DNA of 64,000 nt from Lentibacillus cibarius (GTDB lineage: Bacteria > Bacillota > Bacilli > Bacillales > Amphibacillaceae), in assembly GCF_005887555.1 (NCBI RefSeq), contig NZ_VCIA01000001.1, positions 2,790,001 to 2,854,000 on the forward strand, read 5' to 3'. The position numbers and the translations under genes were made by a program. This document shows positions 18,834 to 27,099 of the stretch, piece by piece (the stretch's first letter is position 1; every line of letters starts with the position of its first letter). The notes under the pieces were generated by a model. That model was not told where the DNA came from, searched no databases, and saw nothing but the letters and a program-made list of their open reading frames with translations.

Positions 18834-19730
18834 TTACTTATCTTCTTCTTTATCTTTCTGATTGGATGCTTTTTGGGCGAATATGCCTTTTAAATCTTTT
18901 ACTTTTACGTCGATATTAGCATCATCCAGTAGCCCATTAACTTTTTCACGGGCTTTTTGCACGTCCATCCGTTGGTTAATAATGTCACGGCGGATACCGT
19001 CTTTATTATCTTTAAATGAACCGATGTCTTTTTCCGTTTCACGCTTGTCCGTCACCTTGATAATGTGATAACCATAATCGGTTTTAACGGGTTCACTGAT
19101 TTTACCTGTTTCCATACTATAAGCCTTATCCTCAAACGCCGGTGTCATTTTTCCAGTGGAGAAATAGCCAAGTTTTCCGCCTTCATCCTTCGTCTTTGTA
19201 TCTTCTGAGTATTCTTTGGCGAGTTTTGCAAAGTCTCCGCCGTTATCAAGTTTTTTCTTTACTTCTTTAGCCGTCTTTTCATCTTGGACTAAAATGTGCT
19301 GTGCCTGCACTTCGGTTTTCATACGCTCATATTTTTCTTTCATTTCTTTTTCTGAAATATCCATATCCTCAGCCACGGCTTCTTCCTGCAGTAGGCTTAG
19401 TTTAAGCATTTTACGAAATGCCTGCTCATCTTTAAAACCTTGCCGCTTGAGCGCTGTTTGGAACTGGTTGCCTAGCTGATCTTTAACATTCTGCACTTCT
19501 TTGTCAATTTGTTTTTCGGATACATCATATTTGTCGTCCAGTACTTCCACCGTAACCATTTCCCGGAGGACATCTTCACCATAACGTTCCTTTAATTCTT
19601 GATAAAATTCATCTTTTGTTACATTGCCTGCATCTGTTTCAGCCACTATTTTCGAATCATCACCAGAGTTACAAGCAGCCAATGTGAATACGCTAGCTGT
19701 TAATGTCACTGCGATTGCTATTTTTTTCAT
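18834..19730 (-). CDS. prsA: PrsA peptidyl-prolyl isomerase foldase lipoprotein
   Basis: 298 residues. Lipoprotein signal with lipobox FTLAAC at residues 15-20, an N-terminal SurA-like chaperone lobe, a parvulin PPIase domain (about 135-230: QAQHILVQDE, GGDFAKLAKEYSED, GGKLGYF, YGYHIIKV) and a Lys/Glu-rich tail. It folds secreted proteins outside the membrane and is essential or near-essential in Bacillus. Confidence 0.95.
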   Translation of the reverse strand: MKKIAIAVTLTASVFTLAACNSGDDSKIVAETDAGNVTKDEFYQELKERYGEDVLREMVTVEVLDDKYDVSEKQIDKEVQNVKDQLGNQFQTALKRQGFKDEQAFRKMLKLSLLQEEAVAEDMDISEKEMKEKYERMKTEVQAQHILVQDEKTAKEVKKKLDNGGDFAKLAKEYSEDTKTKDEGGKLGYFSTGKMTPAFEDKAYSMETGKISEPVKTDYGYHIIKVTDKRETEKDIGSFKDNKDGIRRDIINQRMDVQKAREKVNGLLDDANIDVKVKDLKGIFAQKASNQKDKEEDK

Positions 19731-19826
19731 AAGTGAACACTCCTAATTCGTTTGTTACTTGTTAAATCACTATTTTAATATAACATAAATGCTTCAAAAA
19801 AATGTGTGATAAATGTGTAATCTATA

Positions 19827-20012
19827 TTATGTTATCGCGTTTAGTACTTTCATATAAGAGGATATGAGTAATATCAGGATCATTATATTCGTAAAGCGAA
19901 ACATGGTAGATTGTTTTCTTTCTTTCATCTCCATTTTCATGCAGAATTGATAAGTGAGTGAGTTAAAAATGAACAATACAAATACTGCGTAAAATGGAAA
20001 AATCATCGTCAT
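19827..20012 (-). CDS. Small two-helix membrane protein
   Basis: 61 residues with two hydrophobic segments (MIFPFYAVFVLFIFNSL and IMILILLISSYM) separated by a charged loop KMEMKERKQS. ATG 20012 follows AAGGGGGTAATTGC, a good ribosome-binding site. I do not recognise it; its place next to prsA corresponds to a small gene (yhaK position) in B. subtilis, but no similarity is claimed. Confidence 0.6.
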   Translation of the reverse strand: MTMIFPFYAVFVLFIFNSLTYQFCMKMEMKERKQSTMFRFTNIMILILLISSYMKVLNAIT

Positions 20013-20105
20013 GCAATTACCCCCTTACAAAACATACGAAATTATCCATTGTTTATACTGTACCAAAAGATGAACAGCATGAACAGAGTAAATTAAAGAA
20101 GGGCA

Positions 20106-20133
20106 TAAAAAAATCGGCATTTGTAGCCGATTT
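20106..20133 (-). terminator. Terminator for the DUF3267-like gene
   Basis: On the minus strand AAATCGGC-TACAAAT-GCCGATTT followed by a T run. A second inverted repeat GCAATCCGGG / CCCGGATTGC spans about 20141-20188 just before it. Confidence 0.8.
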
Positions 20134-20195
20134 ACAGGCAGCAATCCGGGAACTTGCGCCTTCACTCAGGGAAACGGTACCCGGATTGCAATTAA

Positions 20196-20738
20196 TTATG
20201 AAGATTTTATTAGAATGGCAATTTCATTATTACTGTTTTCAATATAAGCTTCTTTTGGTGCCTTAGCAATATAAAGGATATACAGAAAGTCTGTAAAGGT
20301 CATTCCGATGTGAATCGAAGTAAAAATTAAAAAGTATACATAATAGTCACTGAAAAAGTACGCAGCCATCACACCGGGTATAGTGATGAGCAATGTTGGT
20401 GCAACTGCGGCAAGCAATGATACTTTTTTAGATACATATTTTTTTGTATAATAATTAATATTAGAAAAGAAAATAATATTCTGTTTGTAAATTAGTCTTG
20501 CCTGTTTGTTCATCATAATTAGTGGTAACATGTGCATGAACACGTGTATAAACGGCATGAACAGAATCGCTGTCAAAAGCGGAAAAATGCCGAATTCGTC
20601 TAAATTACTCGTTCCATGCTTAATGGATATGGGTACATACAGGAAAACAAAGGCTAAGAGGCCAGTCAAAAATGATTGCAGATACAATCGATTCATTCCG
20701 TATTGTTTATGCAAATTAATGATTTTCAAGCAATTCAT
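20196..20738 (-). CDS. DUF3267-like integral membrane protein (YhaJ position)
   Basis: About 180 residues with four to five helices. The family is described as putative zincin-type membrane proteins. The expected HExxH position here reads HVFMH (about residue 65-70, in MPFIHVFMHMLPLI), so the catalytic Glu is missing and proteolysis is doubtful. Start at the ATG at 20738, with AGGAGGGGATC upstream; a longer frame to 20762 lacks one. It lies between prsA and yhaI, consistent with yhaJ by position. The family assignment is moderate. Confidence 0.6.
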   Translation of the reverse strand: MNCLKIINLHKQYGMNRLYLQSFLTGLLAFVFLYVPISIKHGTSNLDEFGIFPLLTAILFMPFIHVFMHMLPLIMMNKQARLIYKQNIIFFSNINYYTKKYVSKKVSLLAAVAPTLLITIPGVMAAYFFSDYYVYFLIFTSIHIGMTFTDFLYILYIAKAPKEAYIENSNNEIAILIKSS

Positions 20739-20913
20739 TTTTGATCCCCTCCTATTATTCATTAATCCATTTTTCCTCTAAGATAATAGTACGGAAAGGC
20801 ATAAAAAGCAATAGGTTTTCAGGAAAAAATATGATCTTTTTTTAAACAATCTAAAACGCTGTCATACCAAGGGTGGACAGCGCTCAGATAAATGCGGCAG
20901 GGGGCTGGTTCAA

Positions 20914-21261
20914 GTGGGAAATGAAAAGGATAACGCAACAACTGCTTTTCACCTGCAAATGCTAGTGAAAACTTTGGACATGGATCAGTATCCGTTGATC
21001 AGAATGGTGATTGAAAATAACATAACTGAGCAAGAATACAATGAACTATTTGCGCTTTTGGAAAAGCTGCACCAACAGTATATGTCGCAAAAGGAAGAAG
21101 GTTTAATGGATTTCACATCATTATTGGTCCATTTTGCGGGTATGCTGAATGAAAAGTTGAATCCGGATGCGACAATTATCGCACTAAAAAAAGAAGGATA
21201 CTATCCTTCTTTAATGGAAATGTTTATGCAGATTTTAAATAAGTATGGAAGGTTGTGCTGA
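20914..21261 (+). CDS. yhaI: YhaI-like DUF1878 protein
   Basis: 115 residues, soluble and helical, with the DUF1878 pattern YPLIRMVIENNITEQEYNELFALLE and LNPDATIIALKKEGYYPSLM. No biochemical role is known. GTG 20914 with AGGGGG upstream is the probable start. In B. subtilis yhaI precedes hpr/scoC; here the next locus is a GbsR-like regulator and opuA. Confidence 0.82.
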   Translation: MGNEKDNATTAFHLQMLVKTLDMDQYPLIRMVIENNITEQEYNELFALLEKLHQQYMSQKEEGLMDFTSLLVHFAGMLNEKLNPDATIIALKKEGYYPSLMEMFMQILNKYGRLC

Positions 21262-21303
21262 TAATGGTTGTCTTAACATTAGGGGAGGGAAATGGCCGAA
21301 ATG

Positions 21304-21777
21304 CTATGATTCATCGGCCAAATGGCGAAACGAGGTCTCAACTTGTTTGTGAAAATCGATAATGTCGTTCAGGCTGTTAACGATTTCCAAGGTGTTTTCT
21401 CCATTGTTCTGGTCAAGTTCTCTTTGTATGGTTTCAAGTGAATCCTTCTGATGACTGGATGCTTCAATCCATCTGTTTACATAGTTATTCATAAATGTTT
21501 TGAACAATTGATTATTAGCTTCATATAAATCTTTTCGTACGCCTTTTCTCCAGACACGGGTAACCAGATTTGCGTCAGACAAGCTGCGTATACTCGTGCT
21601 CATCGATGTTTTACTTTTTCCCAGTGCTTCTCCCATATCATCCAGTGTCTGCGGTGTTTCTTGTAAATACAGATAAACAAATAGTCTTGCTTCCACCGGC
21701 GTTAAGCCAAACATTTCAATTGTTTTGGCAAATTCCATAATAATTTTATTTGTGATTTGTTCGGTAGATCCACGCAT
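21304..21777 (-). CDS. GbsR/OpcR-like MarR-type regulator divergent from opuA
   Basis: 157 residues: winged helix with FGLTPVEARLFVYLYLQETPQTLDDM, HTH MGEALGKSKTSMSTSIRSLSD and WRKGVRKDLYEANNQLFKTF, then a short helical tail. It shares the KTSMST and GxRKDLY motifs with the paralogue at 16842-17411 but lacks its long C-terminal region. Divergent position suggests local control of the opuA osmoprotectant operon, as OpcR/GbsR regulate opu transporters in B. subtilis. The stop codon lies in a GGCCGA / TCGGCC inverted repeat (21293-21318). Confidence 0.8.
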   Translation of the reverse strand: MRGSTEQITNKIIMEFAKTIEMFGLTPVEARLFVYLYLQETPQTLDDMGEALGKSKTSMSTSIRSLSDANLVTRVWRKGVRKDLYEANNQLFKTFMNNYVNRWIEASSHQKDSLETIQRELDQNNGENTLEIVNSLNDIIDFHKQVETSFRHLADES

Positions 21778-21900
21778 AAAATCCCCCTAAATGTCCTGCT
21801 ATATAAAGATTACATTAAAATTCAGTATAATAAAAACACGATATTGATGAGAAATATGGCGAAAAACAAAGAAATTAAAAGCATGTATCTATATAATTAC

Positions 21901-21918
21901 GTACAGAACAAACTGTAC
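21901..21918. promoter_or_regulatory. Candidate operator for the GbsR-like regulator
   Basis: Perfect dyad GTACAG-N6-CTGTAC, with an additional GTACAAA half-site repeated at 21915 and 21928. It lies in the regulator/opuA divergent region. Rest of the roughly 350-bp gap is AT-rich. Confidence 0.45.
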
Positions 21919-21952
21919 AAATGAAACGTACAAAATCAACGGTATTTACTAT

Positions 21953-21980
21953 TTGTAATTTATAGCCTTTTCGATATATA
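21953..21980 (+). promoter_or_regulatory. Candidate opuA promoter
   Basis: TTGTAA (21953-21958) and TATATA (21975-21980), 16 bp apart, about 35 bp downstream of the GTACAG dyad. It gives a leader of roughly 145 nt before the leader ORF. Confidence 0.35.
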
Positions 21981-22130
21981 GTATTAAGAGTGGATGATGC
22001 GAACTAGTTAAATTTGTTTTTGCGGCCAAAAGCATAGATTTAGTTTTGTTTTAAAATTTAATCTGATAGAAAAGTTGCAAGACGATGATCCATGTCGTGC
22101 AGCACCGCAAAAAGGAAAGGGGAGAACAGT

Positions 22131-22271
22131 GTGACAGATAGCTCCACAGTGAAGGATGGAATCTATCAAAGTCAACTGGCAGATATTCCAGTGATATCTA
22201 TCAACTTGGATACAAACAGAATAGGAAACAGAAAAACGAACAATTTGAAACCAAGCGAGGTGAAAGCATGA
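22131..22271 (+). CDS. 46-codon leader ORF translationally coupled to opuAA
   Basis: GTG start at 22131 preceded by AAAGGGGAGA; the reading frame runs 46 codons (MTDSSTVKDG ... KPSEVKA) and its TGA overlaps the opuAA ATG (ATGA at 22268-22271). The peptide is hydrophilic, with no signal sequence, and I recognise no family. A good ribosome-binding site and perfect coupling argue that it is translated. It could regulate OpuA synthesis or be a real small protein; no homologue search was possible. Confidence 0.55.
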   Translation: MTDSSTVKDGIYQSQLADIPVISINLDTNRIGNRKTNNLKPSEVKA

Positions 22272-23482
22272 GTGAAATTAAGGTGAATCAATTGACTAAG
22301 ATTTTCGGCAAACGCCCGAAACAAGCAGTTAAACATCTTGAAGAAAATAAGTCAAAAGATGAAATTCTGGAAATGACCGGAATGACGGTAGGTGTTAACC
22401 AGGCCTCCTTTGAAGTTCAGGACGGTGAAGTATTTGTCATCATGGGATTGTCCGGAAGCGGGAAATCCACACTTGTTCGCATGCTGAACCGGTTGATTGA
22501 ACCAACGTCAGGTGAGGTATGGCTTGGTGATGAGAATATTACAGAAATGAACAAAGAACAACTGCGGGATATGCGCAGAAGGAAAATGAGCATGGTTTTC
22601 CAAAACTTTGCACTGTTACCGCATAAAACGATTCAAAAAAATGCAGAGTACGGTTTAGAAATTCAAGGTACTGATAAAGAAGAACGTGCGAAAAAAGCAA
22701 AAGAAGCACTTGAGCTGGTTGGACTAGGTGGGTATACGGATAAATACCCAAGTGAATTATCAGGCGGTATGCAGCAACGTGTTGGTCTGGCAAGAGCGCT
22801 TGCGAATGATCCTGAAATTCTTCTAATGGATGAAGCATTTAGTGCTCTCGATCCACTTATCCGTAAAGATATGCAGGATGAATTGATGGATTTACAGCAG
22901 TCCGTGCATAAAACCATTATCTTCATCACACACGACCTAGATGAGGCCCTGCGTATTGGTGACAGAATTGCTTTAATGAAAGATGGAAGCATTGTGCAAG
23001 TCGGGACGGCCGAAGAAATTTTAATGGACCCGGCCAACGATTATGTTGAGCGTTTCGTTGAAGATGTTGATTTGGCAAAGGTACTTACTGCCGGTCATGT
23101 GATGAAGCGGGCTGAGAATGTTACCGTTGATAGAGGGGCTAATGTTGCTTTAAAACTTATGAAAGACAGCGGAGTATCCACTATTTACGTTGTGGATAAG
23201 AAGAAGAAATTGCTCGGATATGTGACTGCAGACCAGGCGGCTGAGGCAGCAAAAGAAGGAAAAGGACTTGAAGAAGTCTTGACAACAGATATACCGACAG
23301 TTACCCCGGATACATTGCTAACGGATACGTTTGAACCAATGGCTGATGACAAAGCACCACTGTCTGTCGTTGATGAATCAGGCCGGCTTGTGGGTATTAT
23401 TGTCCGTGGCTCTGTCATCGGTGCACTGGCCGGTGATAATGAAGTGCTAAATGAAAATGGAGGTGAAGTAATCCATGGATAA
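22268..23482 (+). CDS. opuAA: Glycine betaine ABC transporter ATP-binding protein
   Basis: 404 residues. Walker A GLSGSGKST at about 60-68, signature LSGGMQQR at 164-171, Walker B ILLMDEAFSALD near 186-197 and H-loop ITHD. Two CBS domains (about 270-400) form the ionic-strength/nucleotide sensing module known in OpuA. The N-terminal 45-residue extension (FGKRP-KQA ... EETG-like) before the nucleotide-binding core is typical of OpuAA/ProV. It energises uptake of compatible solutes under high salt. Confidence 0.95.
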   Translation: MSEIKVNQLTKIFGKRPKQAVKHLEENKSKDEILEMTGMTVGVNQASFEVQDGEVFVIMGLSGSGKSTLVRMLNRLIEPTSGEVWLGDENITEMNKEQLRDMRRRKMSMVFQNFALLPHKTIQKNAEYGLEIQGTDKEERAKKAKEALELVGLGGYTDKYPSELSGGMQQRVGLARALANDPEILLMDEAFSALDPLIRKDMQDELMDLQQSVHKTIIFITHDLDEALRIGDRIALMKDGSIVQVGTAEEILMDPANDYVERFVEDVDLAKVLTAGHVMKRAENVTVDRGANVALKLMKDSGVSTIYVVDKKKKLLGYVTADQAAEAAKEGKGLEEVLTTDIPTVTPDTLLTDTFEPMADDKAPLSVVDESGRLVGIIVRGSVIGALAGDNEVLNENGGEVIHG

Positions 23483-24317
23483 TTCTGGTCAACTATTCCC
23501 GAAACTGCCGTTAGCGGATTGGATTGAATCATTTGTCGACTTTTTAACAACATATCTTTCAGCTTTATTTGATGCCATCTCCACCGTTATTGAGTTTATA
23601 ACAGAAGGTTTTGTAGATTTAATGGACCTGGCACCGCCGATCGTACTTATCATATTGATTGCGTTACTGGCTTGGTGGGTAGTAAACTGGAAATTAGGTG
23701 TGTTTGCACTTATAGGACTTGGTCTCATTAACAATCTCGGTTATTGGCCGGAATTGATTGAAACCATTTCGCTAGTTGTTATATCGGTTTTAATTTCTAT
23801 GATTATTGGGATTCCAATTGGTATTTGGATGTCTCAGAAAGCTTCTGTACAGGCTATCATAACCCCTGTGCTTGACTTTATGCAGACGATGCCGGCCTTT
23901 GTGTATTTGATTCCGGCGGTTGTCTTCTTCAGTCTTGGTATGGTGCCTGGAGTTGTTGCAACAATTATTTTCTCCATGCCACCTACAGTAAGGCTTACCA
24001 ACCTTGGTATCCGACAGGTCGACCAAGAGCTTATCGAAGCTTCTAATGCGTTTGGTTCTTCGACTGGACAGCGGTTAACGAAGGTACAGATACCGCTAGC
24101 TATGTCAACGATTATGGCAGGTATTAACCAAACAATCATGCTTTCACTATCGATGGTTGTTATTGCATCGATGGTAGGTGCACCTGGTCTCGGAACGGTC
24201 GTATACAGAGCTGTAACCCAGGTTGCTATCGGACCGGGTTTTGAAGGCGGATTGTCTCTTGTTATTCTTGCGATGTTGCTTGACCGTATTACGCAAGGAG
24301 CAAGTAGTAAAAACTAG
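23475..24317 (+). CDS. opuAB: Glycine betaine ABC transporter permease
   Basis: 280 residues with about seven helices and the BPD permease EAA loop (ELIEASNAFGSSTGQRLTKVQIP, about 176-198). The N-terminal segment LPLADWIESFVDFLTT is the usual OpuAB amphipathic start. It overlaps opuAA by eight bases. It forms the membrane channel for betaine with OpuAA and OpuAC. Confidence 0.95.
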   Translation: MDNSGQLFPKLPLADWIESFVDFLTTYLSALFDAISTVIEFITEGFVDLMDLAPPIVLIILIALLAWWVVNWKLGVFALIGLGLINNLGYWPELIETISLVVISVLISMIIGIPIGIWMSQKASVQAIITPVLDFMQTMPAFVYLIPAVVFFSLGMVPGVVATIIFSMPPTVRLTNLGIRQVDQELIEASNAFGSSTGQRLTKVQIPLAMSTIMAGINQTIMLSLSMVVIASMVGAPGLGTVVYRAVTQVAIGPGFEGGLSLVILAMLLDRITQGASSKN

Positions 24318-24398
24318 CGTGTTCACGGGCTTTCTGCATCATTATGATGTAGAAAGTCTGAACATATAAATTATTATATCTTAGGAGGATTGGTTCTT

Positions 24399-25355
24399 AT
24401 GTTTAAGAATCTTAAACTATTAGGCCTTGCTGCCGCCCTTCTCTTGGCAGTTACACTCGTCGCTTGTGGCGGTGGAGATAATGAAGGAGAGAGCGATAAC
24501 TCCGGCGACAGCGGCAACGGTGATGAAGGGGACAGTGCAAGTGGTGTAGAGCTTGGTGAAAAAGAATTGGAGGTTCCATATGTTGCGTGGGCAGGAGCTA
24601 TTGCCAGGACACCTTTAGTTGAGCAGGTGCTGGAAGACGTTGGCTACACTGTGGAAACAAAACAGGTTGACGCAGGTGCGATGTGGTCAAGTGTTGCTAA
24701 CGGTGGTTCGGCATTTATGACTGCTTCATGGCTTCCGGCAACACACAAGTCATATCAGGAGAAATTTGGTGATGATGTTGAAGACATTGGCAATTTCGTG
24801 GATCAAGCGCCACTTGCGCTGACGGTACCGTCTTACATGGATATTGATTCCGTTGAGGATTTGAAAGACAATGAAGAGCTTGGTGAAGCCGTTGATTGGA
24901 CAATCACTGGTATTGACCCGGGTGCTGGTATTATGCAGAATACGACAACGGCATTGGAAGAATATGGCCTTGACAATTGGGAGCTGCAGAGATCATCTGA
25001 AGGTGCTATGCTTTCCCAACTGCAGAAAAAGATTGAGGACGAAGAACCAATCATTGTTCCAGGATGGAAACCACATTGGATGTTTGCTGAACTGGATCTA
25101 AAAATGCTTGATGATCCTAAAGAAGTTTACGGTGGTGATGGTGACCGAGTCGGTGCAATCGCCAATAAAAACTTTAAGGAAGATTCTCCGGCAGCATACA
25201 AAGTTCTTAAACGTTTAACAGAAGATTATAACGAAGAAATTGAGAATGAGCTGCTTGTAAAAATTAATGATGGCGCCGAACCAGAAGATGCAGCAAAGCA
25301 ATTTATTGAAGACAATCAGGATCTTATAGAAAAATGGACAACCGACTTAGAGTAA
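24399..25355 (+). CDS. opuAC: Glycine betaine-binding lipoprotein
   Basis: 318 residues. Lipoprotein signal with lipobox LVAC (about residues 20-23), a Gly/Asp/Glu/Ser-rich linker of about 25 residues, then an OpuAC domain with several conserved Trp residues (WAGAIAR, MWSSVANG, TASWLPATH, GWKPHWMF) that form the aromatic betaine cage. The very acidic linker and surface fit a high-salt environment. ATG 24399 follows AGGAGG; upstream TTG 24390 is an artefactual start. A separate ribosome-binding site 80 bp after opuAB suggests an independent translation level. Confidence 0.95.
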   Translation: MFKNLKLLGLAAALLLAVTLVACGGGDNEGESDNSGDSGNGDEGDSASGVELGEKELEVPYVAWAGAIARTPLVEQVLEDVGYTVETKQVDAGAMWSSVANGGSAFMTASWLPATHKSYQEKFGDDVEDIGNFVDQAPLALTVPSYMDIDSVEDLKDNEELGEAVDWTITGIDPGAGIMQNTTTALEEYGLDNWELQRSSEGAMLSQLQKKIEDEEPIIVPGWKPHWMFAELDLKMLDDPKEVYGGDGDRVGAIANKNFKEDSPAAYKVLKRLTEDYNEEIENELLVKINDGAEPEDAAKQFIEDNQDLIEKWTTDLE

Positions 25356-25382
25356 GTCCTATGGTATAAAATAATGTATAAG

Positions 25383-25413
25383 AAAAGCTGCCCCGTACAA
25401 TGGGGCAGCTTTT
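25383..25413 (+). terminator. opuA operon terminator
   Basis: AAAAGCTGCCCC / GGGGCAGCTTTT hairpin, 28 bp after opuAC. Confidence 0.9.
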
Positions 25414-25443
25414 CTATATATGTGGAATAGAAGGACTTACTGT

Positions 25444-25809
25444 TTAATAAGACTTATTTTGCACGTTGTCTTCCAATTCCTTAAGGCTTGATTCAATTTG
25501 GGACAGGTATTCCTGAATATTTTCCTGGTGTGGTTCTAACGTTTTTTTCCACGTTTCAACGGAATTTTTCATCTCCTGTGTTAATTCCTTAATAAGTACG
25601 GCTCCTTCTTTGGTTGTTTGTGTAAGTTGTTCTGTTAACTGAACACTGTCGTTTTTCAGTTTTTCATATAGGTCTTTCCATTCTAACCTCTGATTTTTGA
25701 CACGATTACGAAGCTCCTGACCGGATTCCGGTGTGCTTAATAAAGCTGTGGCAGCACCAATTGCACCACCGGCAATGATACCAATAATAAATGATTTTCC
25801 CTTTGCCAT
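25444..25809 (-). CDS. yhaH: YtxH-domain protein, YhaH-like
   Basis: 121 residues. An N-terminal Gly/Ala-rich membrane segment (FIIGIIAGGAIGAATALLSTPESG) is the YtxH signature, followed by a long amphipathic helix or coiled coil. B. subtilis YtxH-family members are general-stress proteins. Position between the scoC locus and trpP matches YhaH. Confidence 0.85.
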   Translation of the reverse strand: MAKGKSFIIGIIAGGAIGAATALLSTPESGQELRNRVKNQRLEWKDLYEKLKNDSVQLTEQLTQTTKEGAVLIKELTQEMKNSVETWKKTLEPHQENIQEYLSQIESSLKELEDNVQNKSY

Positions 25810-25891
25810 ATGTTTCGCTCCCTTCAGTAAGTTTATCTACGTTTTTCCGAAAAGATTCAATTACTTTTTCGACTGTTAAATTGACTTTCGG

Positions 25892-25923
25892 AAAAAAGCC
25901 CCTGACAAGCTTATGCCAGGGGG
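25892..25923 (-). terminator. trpP terminator
   Basis: On the minus strand CCCCTG / CAGGGG hairpin with loop GCATAAGCTTGT, followed by C and T6. Confidence 0.85.
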
Positions 25924-25938
25924 TATAAAAAGTACGTT

Positions 25939-26460
25939 TTAGGTTGCTGTCATTGGCTGAGACCGTTTTAGAATCGATTGAACGATTGGGTAGACGACAG
26001 TCATGAAAACCGCATTTAAAAGAGCGGCAGGTAAGACGATTGTCGCAAACAGTAGTGGAAAAGCACCGTTCATCAATCCGATGATATAGAGTGCGACTGT
26101 TAAAAATACGGACCCGCTAATCATCGTACCGGCTGCGGTCAATACAGGCACATTTATTTTTGTGCTCAACCGGTCTTTCAAAAGAAGTACTAATCCGAAA
26201 AACAGTAAGCCAGTGATAGGTTTATCAATCATATTTGCAATTTGTCCCCCGGCAGTCTGGGTTGTCAAAGCTGAAATGACACCGGCTGCAACAGATAAAA
26301 TAGCGACATATTTCGGCTTTGGAAATAGCATGATTCCCAGAAACATCATTGACAGCAGCATGTCAGGCTTCATTCCGTAAAAGAACGGTGGAATGATAAA
26401 ATGCAGTACTGCTCCAATCCCCAATAACATGGATAAAAGTACTAAAACGCGTGTATTCAT
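25939..26460 (-). CDS. trpP: Tryptophan transporter TrpP
   Basis: 173-residue membrane protein with about five helices. Starts MNTRVLVLLSMLLGIGAVLHFIIPPFFYGMKPDMLLSMMF, the TrpP family signature, with the conserved GGQIANMIDKPITG. It imports tryptophan. In B. subtilis translation is repressed by tryptophan-activated TRAP, and a TRAP-type site covers the ribosome-binding site here. The region between trpP and hit, where serC lies in B. subtilis, is empty. Confidence 0.92.
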   Translation of the reverse strand: MNTRVLVLLSMLLGIGAVLHFIIPPFFYGMKPDMLLSMMFLGIMLFPKPKYVAILSVAAGVISALTTQTAGGQIANMIDKPITGLLFFGLVLLLKDRLSTKINVPVLTAAGTMISGSVFLTVALYIIGLMNGAFPLLFATIVLPAALLNAVFMTVVYPIVQSILKRSQPMTAT

Positions 26461-26466
26461 TTTAAC

Positions 26467-26489
26467 CTCTCCTCTTCTCGGCTAAGCTA
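26467..26489 (-). promoter_or_regulatory. TRAP-type binding site over the trpP ribosome-binding site
   Basis: On the minus strand five (G/U)AG triplets (UAG, UAG, GAG, GAG, GAG) are spaced with exactly two bases between each, a 5-nt period, ending seven bases before the ATG. The GAG triplets form the Shine-Dalgarno. TRAP binds such repeats and would block translation when tryptophan is plentiful. Five triplets are fewer than the nine to eleven usual in B. subtilis targets. Confidence 0.75.
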
Positions 26490-26587
26490 GTAGTTACCTT
26501 CCAACTGTGCGCTCATTGCCAGCTGCGAAAGCTTATCATAAGTATAACATAAAATATCTCGGATAAACAGTAGTAATTTTCAAAAAG

Positions 26588-27013
26588 CTAAAGGGATGCG
26601 TTGATTTTTTGTGCTATTTCCTGTAGATCTGCTTGTTCGTAATCGTCAGTGTGTGTTGTCCAGTTTGACGAAAATCCATCATTTTCACCGTAACGCGGAA
26701 TCAAATGGATATGTAAGTGAAAGACTGATTGATCAGCCGGCTTCTCATTGTTATTCAACAGATTCATGCCAATAGGTTCATACGCACTTTTAATAGCTGC
26801 GGCGATTTTCGGAATGCGTTCGAACAATTTGCTTGCAACTTCTGGTGGTGTTTCATAAATGTTTTTTGTATGTGTTTTCGGAATGACGAGTGTATGCCCT
26901 TTGGTTACTTGCGAAATGTCCAGAAATGCGTAAACCTCTTTATCTTCATAAACTTTTGCCGATGGAATTTCACCGTCAATTATTTTACAGAAAATACAAT
27001 CTTCATGCGCCAT
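26588..27013 (-). CDS. hit: HIT-family nucleotide hydrolase
   Basis: 141 residues. Starts with CIFCKIIDGEIPSAKVYED, typical of bacterial HIT (Hint branch) proteins, and carries the histidine triad HLHIHLIPR. It hydrolyses purine nucleoside phosphoramidates. Start ATG 27013 follows AGGAGTG. In B. subtilis hit is divergent from ecsA, as here. Confidence 0.93.
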   Translation of the reverse strand: MAHEDCIFCKIIDGEIPSAKVYEDKEVYAFLDISQVTKGHTLVIPKTHTKNIYETPPEVASKLFERIPKIAAAIKSAYEPIGMNLLNNNEKPADQSVFHLHIHLIPRYGENDGFSSNWTTHTDDYEQADLQEIAQKINASL

Positions 27014-27099
27014 AATTAATCACTCCTAACCCATTTTTGTTTATTGTATATAGAAATAGGGGGAGAAGTAAAGCAATCCGTTAGAAAAACTCGGGTGAG

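Noticed and set aside
19994..20266. 90-codon plus-strand frame between the small membrane gene and the DUF3267-like gene
   Set aside because: It overlaps both minus-strand genes and runs through a minus-strand terminator; residues follow the hairpin sequence rather than a protein pattern.
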